Shown here: positions 12,300-20,305 of the stretch, piece after piece | How the letters are laid out: every line of letters begins with the position of its first letter | Numbering within the stretch: the first letter of the stretch is position 1 | Source of the DNA: CAKUIA01 sp034180465 | GTDB lineage: Bacteria > Verrucomicrobiota > Verrucomicrobiia > Opitutales > Intestinicryptomonadaceae | DNA length: 23,262 nucleotides | Direction: 5' to 3' | Assembly (NCBI GenBank): GCA_034180465.1 | Contig: JAXFOH010000016.1 | Span: 1-23,262, forward strand | The notes under the pieces: generated by a model | Told to the model about the DNA's origin: nothing | The model's database searches: none | The model's input: the letters and a program-made list of their open reading frames with translations, nothing else | Program-made: the position numbers and the translations under genes

Positions 12300-15200
12300 C
12301 TACTTTCTTCTGCGATAAATTGCCAAAGCCAACGCCAATGCGCCGAATATTGCAGCCCAAGTTGAAGGTTCGGGCACTTGCGAGATTGCGTACGAGCTAA
12401 AGCCGTCTACAACAATGCTTGCAAATTCGTCGGCATAGTCGATAACCGTGTCGAGTTTTGTCCAATTGCCGTCTTTGCCCTTGTGCCATGCAACAAGCTG
12501 GCTTGCATCTTCAAGCGCGCCTACATAGGCTGCAAATACAACGCTATAGTCGTTGCCGTTGTCGGTTAAATCAACATCGAATGCGGCAAGAACATTGCCC
12601 TGTATTCCGCTTATGTCGGCAGATTCGCTTATATTGTTCAATGTAAGGGCGTTTTCGCCCAAGTTTGAAACATCGAAATCCAAGGCAAGCTTGCCGGTAA
12701 GATTTACGCTTTGAACATCGCTTGTTCCCGTACCTATTTTAATTGCCGAAGATTCGAATGCGGCACTTTTGCCCGCGGTAAATGTGTTGCCTTCAACCAT
12801 ACCGCCGAACGCATTGAGATTGCCAGAGCCGGAATAGTTGTTAAGGGTAAATGTTGCGCCGTCGGCCAGCGAACCGCGCTTAAGCGAAAGTGTGCCGTTG
12901 TTTACAACGGTAGAATTTGCCAAAGCATTGTTGCCCAAAGCTACGCCGAGGGTTGCGGCAGCCGCAATATTTACCGATTTTGCGCCCAAACCGTTGTTTA
13001 CCGACATTGTGCCTTCGTTTACATTTAATGTACCGGCAAAGTTTGCCATAGAGCCGTTTACAGTTAGGCTGCCTTGCCCGCTTTTAGAAAGCACTGCAGA
13101 ATCAACGCCTTCAATAGAGTCGCTTGCGCCGTTTGTTGTACCTATTGCAATATTTGCGCCGTTTGAAACGTTAAAGGAAACATTTGCCGTAGCTGTGCTG
13201 CCTTCTTCTCCATTATCCATATAAAGGAAGCCGCCGTTTGCAGCAGTGTTGCCCGCAAAAGTTGCCGACTTTGTGGCATTTATTGTAAGGCTTTCGCCGC
13301 CTACATAAATTGCGCCGCCCTTACCTGCCGTGTTGTTGCTAAACACAACATCGTTTAAAACAACGTTTACGCCCGCGCCTTTTGTTTCGCCGCTTTTAAC
13401 GCGCTTTACAACCGACAACGCGCCGCCCCTTGCCATGGCCGCATCGACGGTGTTTTCTGCCGAATTGCCTTCGAACAATGTATCAGAAACCGTTACAAGC
13501 TTTTCGTTTGCGCTTTGGTTTTCAACATAAAACGCGCCGTTTGTAAGCTTCGAATTTGAACCTATAGATTTATTGCCTATAAGTTTAGAACCCGAAATGT
13601 TCAAGTCTTGCTGGTATACAAAAATGCCCGAGCTTTGAACCTGCGAAGCTGTGATGGTGTTGTTTTTAAGAACAGTATTTAATACTTCGCCGCTGCCCGA
13701 ACCGTTGTAGTAGAGCATGCCCTGAACCTTGTCGCCGTCGGAACGCGTTATGTTGTTGCTTTCTATAAGCGTGCCGTCGAACGCCATTTTGCCGACGCCC
13801 CAGTGCAAGAATACACCATAGGAGTTCATATCCAAACTATTGCCGGCAAATTTAGAGTTTTTAAATATAACGTCCAACGGAGTCGAACCCGTAACATTTA
13901 CCAGGCATTGGTCGGTTATATTTACATTTTGCATATCTGCAACAACCGACAATGTGCCCGTGCCGCCAAAGTTTGTGCGTTCGGTAAGCTTCATGTTAAG
14001 GTTGTTTACATTGGAGTTGTTTGTAAGAACAACTGCGTTTATGTTTTCGACTTTGCCGTTAAAGTCGCCTTCCCACTTTTCGCCGTTGCCCCAACCGCCA
14101 AATGTTAAAACTTTTTGGCCTATAACAGTTGCGCCGTTTTCGCCGCCGCCATTTACTACGCCTGTAAAGTCAACATTGCTTACAAAGCGTATGGAGGAAT
14201 TTTTGGTTACGCCGCCGTCTTTGCCGCCGCCGTAAATATCGCCCAAAATTTTGCCGCCGTAGATTTCCATTTGCGAGGTGCCGTTTGTATCGGCATTTTC
14301 GCCGCCGCCATATAGGTTGCCGGCAATGGTTGCGCCGTCGTATACCTTTACATAGGTTTGCTTGTTTACAACGCCACCGTTTTTGCCGCCGCCAAACACA
14401 TCGCCGTTAACAACCGCGGCAGCGCCTGCCGTAGAGCCAATGCTTACAACCGCCATACCGTCTACCGAACTGCCTTCTTTGCCGCCGCCGTAAACGTTGC
14501 CGTTAATTGTGCCGCCTGCAACAGTTGTGTAGGCATTGTTTTTAACAACGCCGTATCTACGGCTGCCGCCGTAAAGACTGCCGTTTACGGTTGCATTGTC
14601 GGCAATTGTAAGCCAAGTGTTTGTGCCTACATAGGGCAAGTTGCCGCTATTGTCGTCCGAAACGCTGTTTGCGCCAGCATAGATATCGCCGTTAATTGTG
14701 GCGTTTTCGGATACGTTAATTAAAGTGTGCTCTTTAACCGAGCCGTACGAACCGCCCGCACCCAAAATTGCTATATCTCCATCGCCTACAGTAGAGTTGC
14801 CCTTTACGCCAATCGAAACCGAGCCGCCCAAAACCATTTTCCCTTTGGCAATGTCTTCGCTTTCCTGGGCCGAAGTATTTATGCCGCCGCGGATTTGCCC
14901 TACCTTGGCGTTGCCGTCTACGGTAATTTGAACGTTTCCGTTTACGCCTTCGAATTTTGTTTGGTAAGACGGGTCGTAGTGGTAGTTCGAACCGCATATT
15001 TCGCCTACTTGGGCGTCTTTAACTTCTATGTATATGTTGCCGTTTACAGTGCCGCCTGCGTGGTCGCCTCCGTGTATCCTGCCTACTTTGCCGCCACTTA
15101 CCTTTATCGTGGTAGAGCCGTTGTGAACGCCGTTCATTCCGCCGTAGATTGCCAAAACTTCGCCGGAATCCATAGCAAGAAGCGTGTTGCCTTCAACAAC

Positions 15201-16253
15201 TGCGCCGTCTGCACCGCCAAACACAATGTTGCCCGCTTTTATATTGTCGGTAACAGTAATGTTTGCGCCCTTTGCCATTACAGAACCCGTACCGCGGCCG
15301 CCTATTGTAACGTTGCCAGCGTTTTCGCCCAAAACCGTTGTTTTGTCGAAAGTATATATTACCTGATTTTCCTGAGTATGGGTGCCGTTGCCTCCGAAGT
15401 AGATTGTGCCCGAATTTTCGCTAACTTCGCCGTTGGCTGCATTGCTTTTAATTACGGCCTTGTTGCCATACATATAAACATCGCCGCTTGTGGTTGTTGT
15501 AGAAAACGAATTTACGGCAATTGTCTTCCTTGCCGAGTCGCTGCCGACAAGCTCTAAAGAACCGTTTGTTGCTCCCCTAAAATCTACACTGTCGGCAAGG
15601 GCTGTTTTTAGAATTATTCTGGATTTGTCTTCGGCCTGATAGATTCCGTTAAATTGAGAAATGTCGCCCTCAAGAGTAATGTTCGCAGGGGTGGCGTCTT
15701 TAATTATATATACGCCATCTTCAATCTGGTTGTCGGAATACTTTATTGCGCGAATTGTGCCAGAGCCTTTTATTGCACTGCCTATAGCGTAGCTGCCGCT
15801 GGTAAAATTAAGCTGCGTGTTGTTTGCCAAATTTATTTCGCTGGCGTTTACCGACGCATTGCTTTTTGCATTTGCAAACCACAAGCACCCTCTTTGAATG
15901 TCTACTTTGCCGGCAAAGCTGGTAAAGTCGTTGTTTTCGCCAATAAATAAAGCCGAATTTATATTAAGCTGCCCGTTACCCGAAACCTTTTTAGCGTCTA
16001 ATAGGCTTTGCGCACTTGCGCTAACGTAGGTTTCAAATGTACCGTTTATTGTAAGCGTACCTACATTATAAACGGGACCTCTATGCTGCTCGCCGGTAGT
16101 ATTGTAGTAGTAGCCTTCGGCTTGTATATATTCGCCCGCGTTAATCGTGTACGAATCCTGGTTTTCTATGCTCCATATTTTTGTGGGGTCTTGCGCAAAG
16201 GCCGCCCCCGCAAAAATTGCCAGAGTTGACAATGTTAATATCTGTTTTTTCAT
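12300..16253 (-). CDS. Large PEP-CTERM surface protein with glycine-rich modules and Pmp-like repeats
   Basis: From the ATG at 16253 the product has 1317 residues. An upstream in-frame ATG (16283) is less likely, because MKKQILTLSTLAIFAGAAFA at the chosen start is a clean signal peptide and AGG precedes it. Order: signal peptide (1-20); a beta-rich head; about 14 modules ending in NG(D/N)(V/I)YGGG-like turns (about 308-710); FxxN/GGAI-type repeats as in Chlamydia Pmp proteins (FAGN 802, FEGN 927, FSNN 971, GGAI 979, FAGN 999); an autotransporter-associated-like repeat, SLTVNGSMANFAGTLNVNEG (1062-1081); and a C-terminal PEP-CTERM tail, VPEP (1293), hydrophobic helix, YRRRK (1317). Exosortases recognise this tail and attach the protein at the surface or matrix; none is in the window. 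It lacks an autotransporter barrel. The role (adhesin or matrix protein) is inferred. Confidence 0.85.
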   Translation of the reverse strand: MKKQILTLSTLAIFAGAAFAQDPTKIWSIENQDSYTINAGEYIQAEGYYYNTTGEQHRGPVYNVGTLTINGTFETYVSASAQSLLDAKKVSGNGQLNINSALFIGENNDFTSFAGKVDIQRGCLWFANAKSNASVNASEINLANNTQLNFTSGSYAIGSAIKGSGTIRAIKYSDNQIEDGVYIIKDATPANITLEGDISQFNGIYQAEDKSRIILKTALADSVDFRGATNGSLELVGSDSARKTIAVNSFSTTTTSGDVYMYGNKAVIKSNAANGEVSENSGTIYFGGNGTHTQENQVIYTFDKTTVLGENAGNVTIGGRGTGSVMAKGANITVTDNIKAGNIVFGGADGAVVEGNTLLAMDSGEVLAIYGGMNGVHNGSTTIKVSGGKVGRIHGGDHAGGTVNGNIYIEVKDAQVGEICGSNYHYDPSYQTKFEGVNGNVQITVDGNAKVGQIRGGINTSAQESEDIAKGKMVLGGSVSIGVKGNSTVGDGDIAILGAGGSYGSVKEHTLINVSENATINGDIYAGANSVSDDNSGNLPYVGTNTWLTIADNATVNGSLYGGSRRYGVVKNNAYTTVAGGTINGNVYGGGKEGSSVDGMAVVSIGSTAGAAAVVNGDVFGGGKNGGVVNKQTYVKVYDGATIAGNLYGGGENADTNGTSQMEIYGGKILGDIYGGGKDGGVTKNSSIRFVSNVDFTGVVNGGGENGATVIGQKVLTFGGWGNGEKWEGDFNGKVENINAVVLTNNSNVNNLNMKLTERTNFGGTGTLSVVADMQNVNITDQCLVNVTGSTPLDVIFKNSKFAGNSLDMNSYGVFLHWGVGKMAFDGTLIESNNITRSDGDKVQGMLYYNGSGSGEVLNTVLKNNTITASQVQSSGIFVYQQDLNISGSKLIGNKSIGSNSKLTNGAFYVENQSANEKLVTVSDTLFEGNSAENTVDAAMARGGALSVVKRVKSGETKGAGVNVVLNDVVFSNNTAGKGGAIYVGGESLTINATKSATFAGNTAANGGFLYMDNGEEGSTATANVSFNVSNGANIAIGTTNGASDSIEGVDSAVLSKSGQGSLTVNGSMANFAGTLNVNEGTMSVNNGLGAKSVNIAAAATLGVALGNNALANSTVVNNGTLSLKRGSLADGATFTLNNYSGSGNLNAFGGMVEGNTFTAGKSAAFESSAIKIGTGTSDVQSVNLTGKLALDFDVSNLGENALTLNNISESADISGIQGNVLAAFDVDLTDNGNDYSVVFAAYVGALEDASQLVAWHKGKDGNWTKLDTVIDYADEFASIVVDGFSSYAISQVPEPSTWAAIFGALALALAIYRRRK
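14124..15332 (-). repeat. Array of about 14 glycine-rich coding modules inside the PEP-CTERM gene
   Basis: Each module, about 22-40 codons long, has a short beta strand, a G(D/N)-hydrophobic-hydrophobic core and a GGG or GG turn. Examples are GNVTIGGRGTG, GNIVFGGADG, GRIHGGDHAGG, GDIYAGANS, GSLYGGSRRYG, GNVYGGGKEGS, GDVFGGGKNGG, GNLYGGGENAD, GDIYGGGKDGG and GVVNGGGENGA. The last five are the most alike and give recurring GCCGCCGCC tracts in the plus strand (about 14140-14510). Sequence divergence rises toward the N-terminal side. Such in-frame arrays can gain or lose copies by recombination. Confidence 0.75.
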
Positions 16254-16281
16254 ATAACCTGTAAAATTTATAAATTTGTAC

Positions 16282-16306
16282 ATAGCGGTATATACAATCT
16301 CGCTAT
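16282..16306. promoter_or_regulatory. Inverted repeat in the PEP-CTERM gene upstream region
   Basis: ATAGCG (16282-16287) and CGCTAT (16301-16306) form a 6-bp inverted repeat with a 13-base spacer, 29 bases upstream of the start codon. It may be a 5' leader hairpin or an operator. No convincing promoter pair is seen in this AT-rich upstream region. Confidence 0.25.
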
Positions 16307-16383
16307 TGCTATATTTATTCTAAAAATCCACAAAAATCTTACACGTTTTTTAAAAAATTCAGAAAAAAGAGATATACAAAAAC

Positions 16384-16430
16384 AAAAAGGCGTTAAAAAA
16401 TCACAAAAGTGCAATTCCTTAACGCCTTTT
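16384..16430 (-). terminator. Terminator after the pflB-pflA-flavoprotein unit
   Basis: AAAAGGCGTTAA (16385-16396) and TTAACGCCTTTT (16419-16430) make a 12-bp perfect stem. The 22-base loop contains a smaller CAC-AAAA-GTG hairpin. Read on the minus strand the stem runs straight into a T tract, 28 bases past the flavoprotein stop. It also insulates the PEP-CTERM gene that follows. Confidence 0.8.
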
Positions 16431-16458
16431 CTCCTGTATTGTCTAAAAAGAAAGAGCT

Positions 16459-16995
16459 TTACGCCAATTTGCCCATTTTATAGGCTTCGGCTATAGCTTC
16501 TTGCGAAATATCGCCTATATCGGTTGCGCCAACGCCGCGTACTACGCCTTTTAGCGAACACTTTTCAAAGCAGCTTACCCAACCTGTTATGTCGCTTACG
16601 GCTCCGTCTACCGCGTTTTTTGCATCGTCGGCAGCCGAGGCAAGCAAATATATGTCGGTAAACTTATAATCGCTTGCAAAAAGCGGGTTTGCCCTGTCTA
16701 GCATAGTCTTTAGCTGCCCGCAAACAGAATAGTAGTATATGGGCGTAGCAAACGCTATAACGTTTGCGTTTTTCATCTTTTCGGCAATCGGCACGGCATC
16801 GTCGTTTATAACACATTTTAGCGTTTTTTGGCATGCCAGGCAGCCCCTGCAAAATGCAATGTTTTTGCCCGCTAGCGAAACTATTTCAACCGAGTTTCCC
16901 GCCTCTTTTGCACCCTCGGCAAAAGACTTGGCCAGCGCGTTTGAATTGCCGTTTTCCCTTAAAGACGATGTTATTACCAAAACCTTTTTTACCAT
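16459..16995 (-). CDS. Flavodoxin-fold iron-sulfur flavoprotein, Isf-like
   Basis: The 178-residue product (from the ATG at 16995; a TTG two codons upstream is less likely) has an FMN-phosphate loop TSSLRENGNSNALA (9-22), a second flavin contact ATPIYYYSVCGQLKTMLDR (83-101) and a compact CX2CX2CX5C motif (Cys49, 52, 55, 61). This matches the cysteine spacing of archaeal/bacterial Isf proteins, which hold a 4Fe-4S cluster beside FMN; many are simply annotated as NADPH-dependent FMN reductases. It starts 66 bases after pflA on the same strand. Flavodoxins reduce the cluster of PFL-activating enzyme in E. coli, so an electron-donor role for PflA is a reasonable inference but not shown. Confidence 0.82.
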   Translation of the reverse strand: MVKKVLVITSSLRENGNSNALAKSFAEGAKEAGNSVEIVSLAGKNIAFCRGCLACQKTLKCVINDDAVPIAEKMKNANVIAFATPIYYYSVCGQLKTMLDRANPLFASDYKFTDIYLLASAADDAKNAVDGAVSDITGWVSCFEKCSLKGVVRGVGATDIGDISQEAIAEAYKMGKLA

Positions 16996-17044
16996 GAACA
17001 AACTTTCTATTTTTCGTGTATTTTACACCAATTTGCAAAAAAGT

Positions 17045-17063
17045 AAACTGGCAAAACACAGTT
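17045..17063 (-). terminator. Weak hairpin with T tract at the pflA stop
   Basis: On the minus strand AACTG (17063-17059) pairs with CAGTT (17050-17046), followed by TACTTTTTT. The 5-bp stem overlaps the pflA stop codon. It could attenuate read-through into the flavoprotein gene but is too weak to be called a full terminator. Confidence 0.25.
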
Positions 17064-17787
17064 AAAGGTTGTATCCGCCTTCAACAAGTATGTTTTTTAC
17101 GCATTCAACTGCCTCTTTAGACGGCGGCTTCATATCGTTTAGGGCATATTTTAGCCCCAGCTTTTCCCACTTTTGCTTGCCCATATCGTGATATGGCAAA
17201 AGCTCTACTTTTTCGATATTATAGGGCTTTAAAAATTCAGCCAGCACCCTTGCGTATTGCTCTGTAGCGGTAATATTTTCAAGCAAAACCTGCCTAATCC
17301 AAATTCGCTTGTTTTGCGCCGATATGTAATCTAAAAATGCCCTTGTTTTGGCGAATGGCTTGCCCGTAATTTCAAGATGTTTTTGTTCGTCCAAGTGCTT
17401 AATGTCCAACAAGAATATGTCGGTTAGCGCAATCGCGTTTTTTACGGAATCGCTTAAATCAACCCCGCCGCAGGTATCGGCGCAAGTCGAAATATTTTCG
17501 GCTTTTAACAGGGCAAAAAGCTCCTCTAAAAAGCCGCTTTGCAAAAACGGCTCGCCACCCGAAACCGTAACGCCCCCGTCGCTAAATTTAAAAAATTCGG
17601 CATATTTTTTTACGTCTAAAAAAACCTCTTTTGCCGACTTTTCGTTATGGGCATTGGCAGCCCACGAGTCCGGGTTATGGCAAAAAATGCACCTAAAAGG
17701 GCACCCCTGCAAAAACAGGACATACCTTAACCCCGGCCCGTCTAAAGCCCCCATTGTTTCTACCGAATGTATGCGGGCTTTTGGCAT
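17062..17787 (-). CDS. pflA: Pyruvate formate-lyase activating enzyme
   Basis: The 241-residue product is a radical-SAM activase. It has the CX3CX2C cluster motif (Cys29, Cys33, Cys36, within QGCPFRCIFCHNPD), the N-terminal HSVETMGALDGPGLR (7-21) typical of PflA, and the SAM-binding VTVSGGEPFLQ block in the next third. It abstracts hydrogen from a glycine of PFL to make the glycyl radical under anaerobic conditions. Its ATG (17787) lies one base after the pflB stop, so translation is probably coupled. Length and order match standard PflA. Confidence 0.96.
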   Translation of the reverse strand: MPKARIHSVETMGALDGPGLRYVLFLQGCPFRCIFCHNPDSWAANAHNEKSAKEVFLDVKKYAEFFKFSDGGVTVSGGEPFLQSGFLEELFALLKAENISTCADTCGGVDLSDSVKNAIALTDIFLLDIKHLDEQKHLEITGKPFAKTRAFLDYISAQNKRIWIRQVLLENITATEQYARVLAEFLKPYNIEKVELLPYHDMGKQKWEKLGLKYALNDMKPPSKEAVECVKNILVEGGYNL

Positions 17788-17788
17788 T

Positions 17789-20026
17789 CTAAAAGCGGCT
17801 GTGGAACGTGCGGCTTATTACGTCTTGCTGCTGAGGTTTTGTAAGCTTAATAAAGTTTACGGCATAGCCCGAAACCCTTATGGTAAGCTGCGGATACTTT
17901 TCGGGGTGGTCCATTGCGTCTAGAAGCGTTTCGCGGCAAAGCACGTTTACGTTTAAGTGCTGCCCCATTTTTGCGGCATAGCCGTCTATAAGCGAAATCA
18001 GGTTTTCTACCTGCTGCGTTTCGTCTTTGCCGAGCGAGTTGGGCAAAATCGAAAACGTATTAGAAATGCCGTCTTTTGCGTGTTCGAAAGGCAGTTTTGC
18101 AACAGAACAAAGCGAAGCCAAAGCCCCGTTGCAGTCGCGGCCGTGAAGCGGATTTGCCCCTGGGGCAAAGGGGACGCCTGCGGGGCGGCCGTCGGGGGTA
18201 TTGCCCGTTTTTTTGCCGTAAACTACGTTCGAAGTAATAGTTAAAATCGACTGCGTGGGCACCGCGTTTCTATACATATAAAGCTTGCGGATCTTATCCA
18301 TAAACCTCTTTACCAAGTTTGTGGCAATGGCATCTACGCGGTCGTCGTTATTGCCATATTTGGGGAAGTCACCCTCTATTTTAAAGTCTACTGCAATTCC
18401 GTTTTCGTCTCTTACGGGTTTAACTTTTGCATATTTTATTGCCGAAAGCGAGTCTACCACAACCGAAAAGCCCGCAATGCCGCAGCCTAGTTTGCGCACG
18501 GCGTCTTTGTCCATAAACGCCATTTGCGCCTTTTCGTAGTAGTATTTGTCGTGCATGTAGTGGATTATGTTTAGGGCGTTTACATAGGTTCTGCTAAGCC
18601 AATCCATCATTTTGTCGAACTTTTTATCTACTTCGTCGAAGTCGAGATACTCGCTTGTAATGGGTTCAAAGCCGTCGGCAACCTTTATTTTTAGGCGTTC
18701 GTCGTAGCCGCCGTTAATGGCATATAGCAACGCCTTTGCCAAGTTTGCCCTGGCTCCGAAAAACTGCATTTCCTTGCCGATAATCATCGGCGAAACGCAG
18801 CAGGCAATGCCGTAGTCGTGCCCGAAAATCGGGCGCATTAAGTCGTCGTTTTCGTATTGAATTGCCGAAGTTTTAATCGAAGTTTTTGCGCAAAATTCCT
18901 TAAAACCTTCGGGCAGATTTACAGACCAAAGCACCGTAATGTTTGGTTCGGGAGCGGGTCCTAAGTTCGACAATGTATGCAACAACCTGAACGAATTTTT
19001 TGTTACAAAAGTTTTGCCGGAATTATTCATTCCGCCAACCGATTCGGTTACCCAAACGGGGTCGCCGCTAAAAAGCTCGTTATATTCTGGGGTTCTTAAA
19101 AAGCGCACCATGCGAAGCTTTATGATAAAGTCGTCCATAATTTCCTGCGCTTGTTCTTCTGTAATTATGCCGTTTTTAAGGTCGCGTTCGGCATATATAT
19201 CCAAAAAGCTTGTTGTTCTGCCCAAGCTCATTGCCGCCCCGTTTTGGTCTTTAATTGCGGCCAAATACGCAAAATATACCCACTGCACCGCCTCTTTGAA
19301 ATTTGCGGCGGGCTTAGAAATATCGCAGCCATACCCCGCCGCCATTGCCTTAATCTGCTTTAGGGCGTTTATTTGTTCGGAAAGCTCCTCCCTTAAACGT
19401 ATGGTGTTTTCGTCCATAACGGCGTTGTCCGACTCGGCCTTTTGGGCGGTTTTATCGGAAATTAAAATGTCTATGCCATACAGGGCAAGGCGGCGGTAAT
19501 CGCCTATAATGCGGCCGCGGCCGTAGGCGTCGGGCAAGCCCGTAATAATCGCGCTATGGCGCGCCGCCTTAATGTCTGGGGTATATGCGTCGAAAACGCC
19601 CTGATTGTGCGTTTTTCTGTATTTTGTGAAAATTTCGCGAACAAGGGGGTCTTCCTGTAGTCCGTATGCCTGACACGACGACTGCACCATTCTGTATCCG
19701 CCAAATGGCATAATTGCGCGCTTTAGAGGGGCGTCGGTCTGCAAACCTACAATAATTTCGTTTTCTTTGTCTATGTAGCCTGCCTTGTGCGAATCTATTT
19801 GAGACGGGGTTGAAACATCGGCAGCCAAAAGCCCGTTGTTTTGGCGTTCCTTCTCCATAAGGGCAAGAACTTGCTTCCAAATCTTTTCGGTGCGCGAAGT
19901 TGCCGCCTTTAAAAACGAAGCATCGCCCTCGTATGGAGTATAGTTAAGCTCTATAAAATCCAAAGTATTTACATTGTCGCACCACGCGCCCTTGCAAAAG
20001 CCGTCCCATTGTTTTTGATATTCCAT
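17789..20026 (-). CDS. pflB: Formate C-acetyltransferase (pyruvate formate-lyase)
   Basis: The 745-residue product converts pyruvate and CoA to acetyl-CoA and formate. The catalytic cysteine pair is Cys409-Cys410 in IACCVSPMIIG, and the radical-bearing glycine is Gly720 in RVSGYAVNF near the C-terminus. Both sites are intact and the length is close to the E. coli enzyme (760). The ATG at 20026 is preceded by AGGA at a good distance, one of the clearest ribosome binding sites in the window. pflA follows after one base. A sigma-70-like promoter is visible upstream (20078-20105). No FNR-type TTGAT-N4-ATCAA site was found. Confidence 0.97.
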   Translation of the reverse strand: MEYQKQWDGFCKGAWCDNVNTLDFIELNYTPYEGDASFLKAATSRTEKIWKQVLALMEKERQNNGLLAADVSTPSQIDSHKAGYIDKENEIIVGLQTDAPLKRAIMPFGGYRMVQSSCQAYGLQEDPLVREIFTKYRKTHNQGVFDAYTPDIKAARHSAIITGLPDAYGRGRIIGDYRRLALYGIDILISDKTAQKAESDNAVMDENTIRLREELSEQINALKQIKAMAAGYGCDISKPAANFKEAVQWVYFAYLAAIKDQNGAAMSLGRTTSFLDIYAERDLKNGIITEEQAQEIMDDFIIKLRMVRFLRTPEYNELFSGDPVWVTESVGGMNNSGKTFVTKNSFRLLHTLSNLGPAPEPNITVLWSVNLPEGFKEFCAKTSIKTSAIQYENDDLMRPIFGHDYGIACCVSPMIIGKEMQFFGARANLAKALLYAINGGYDERLKIKVADGFEPITSEYLDFDEVDKKFDKMMDWLSRTYVNALNIIHYMHDKYYYEKAQMAFMDKDAVRKLGCGIAGFSVVVDSLSAIKYAKVKPVRDENGIAVDFKIEGDFPKYGNNDDRVDAIATNLVKRFMDKIRKLYMYRNAVPTQSILTITSNVVYGKKTGNTPDGRPAGVPFAPGANPLHGRDCNGALASLCSVAKLPFEHAKDGISNTFSILPNSLGKDETQQVENLISLIDGYAAKMGQHLNVNVLCRETLLDAMDHPEKYPQLTIRVSGYAVNFIKLTKPQQQDVISRTFHSRF

Positions 20027-20056
20027 TTTTTAATCCTGTTCTCTATCTGACCACAA

Positions 20057-20080
20057 AAATATTGTTAGCAGTTAATATTT
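20057..20080. promoter_or_regulatory. Inverted repeat overlapping the putative pflB promoter
   Basis: AAATATT (20057-20063) and AATATTT (20074-20080) are a perfect 7-bp inverted repeat with a 10-base spacer. One arm touches the candidate -10 box, and the spacer covers the expected transcription start, a usual place for a repressor. Because it is pure A/T, chance is a real alternative. Confidence 0.3.
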
Positions 20081-20105
20081 ATATTCTATAAAGCCACTAT
20101 TGCAA
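20078..20105 (-). promoter_or_regulatory. Candidate pflB promoter
   Basis: On the minus strand TTGCAA (20105-20100), a 16-base spacer and TATAAA (20083-20078) resemble a sigma-70 promoter. The start point would give a leader of about 45 bases before the pflB ATG. The divergent GH28 gene shares this 279-base region. For that gene, TTGCAA (20254-20259), 17 bases and TAAACA is the best, weak, candidate. Confidence 0.35.
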
Positions 20106-20305
20106 CTTTTATAGCCTTTGTAAAATAAAATAAAACCTTCAACAAAATATTGTCGCAACATTATGAAAACCAAACGTATACAATTTTCATAACTTTGCTC
20201 TCTTTTTTAACTCTGTTTTTTTGCGATATATAGTTAATATTAAATCTTTGCCTTGCAAAATACTTAAAAGCAAGATAAACAAATCTCGAAAAACGTACTT
20301 ATATT

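Noticed and set aside
14124..15332. Repeat array considered as CRISPR.
   Set aside because: The repeats are in frame, diverged, of variable length and code for protein modules; there are no identical direct repeats with unique spacers and no cas genes.
14358..15557. Long plus-strand open frames opposite the PEP-CTERM repeats (up to 276 codons).
   Set aside because: They are mirror frames of a repetitive GC-skewed coding array; the products are low-complexity Ala/Val/Tyr/Asn sequence without a domain.
17016..17028. GTGTA-TTT-TACAC hairpin between pflA and the flavoprotein gene as a terminator.
   Set aside because: No T tract follows on the minus strand, the only strand transcribed here.
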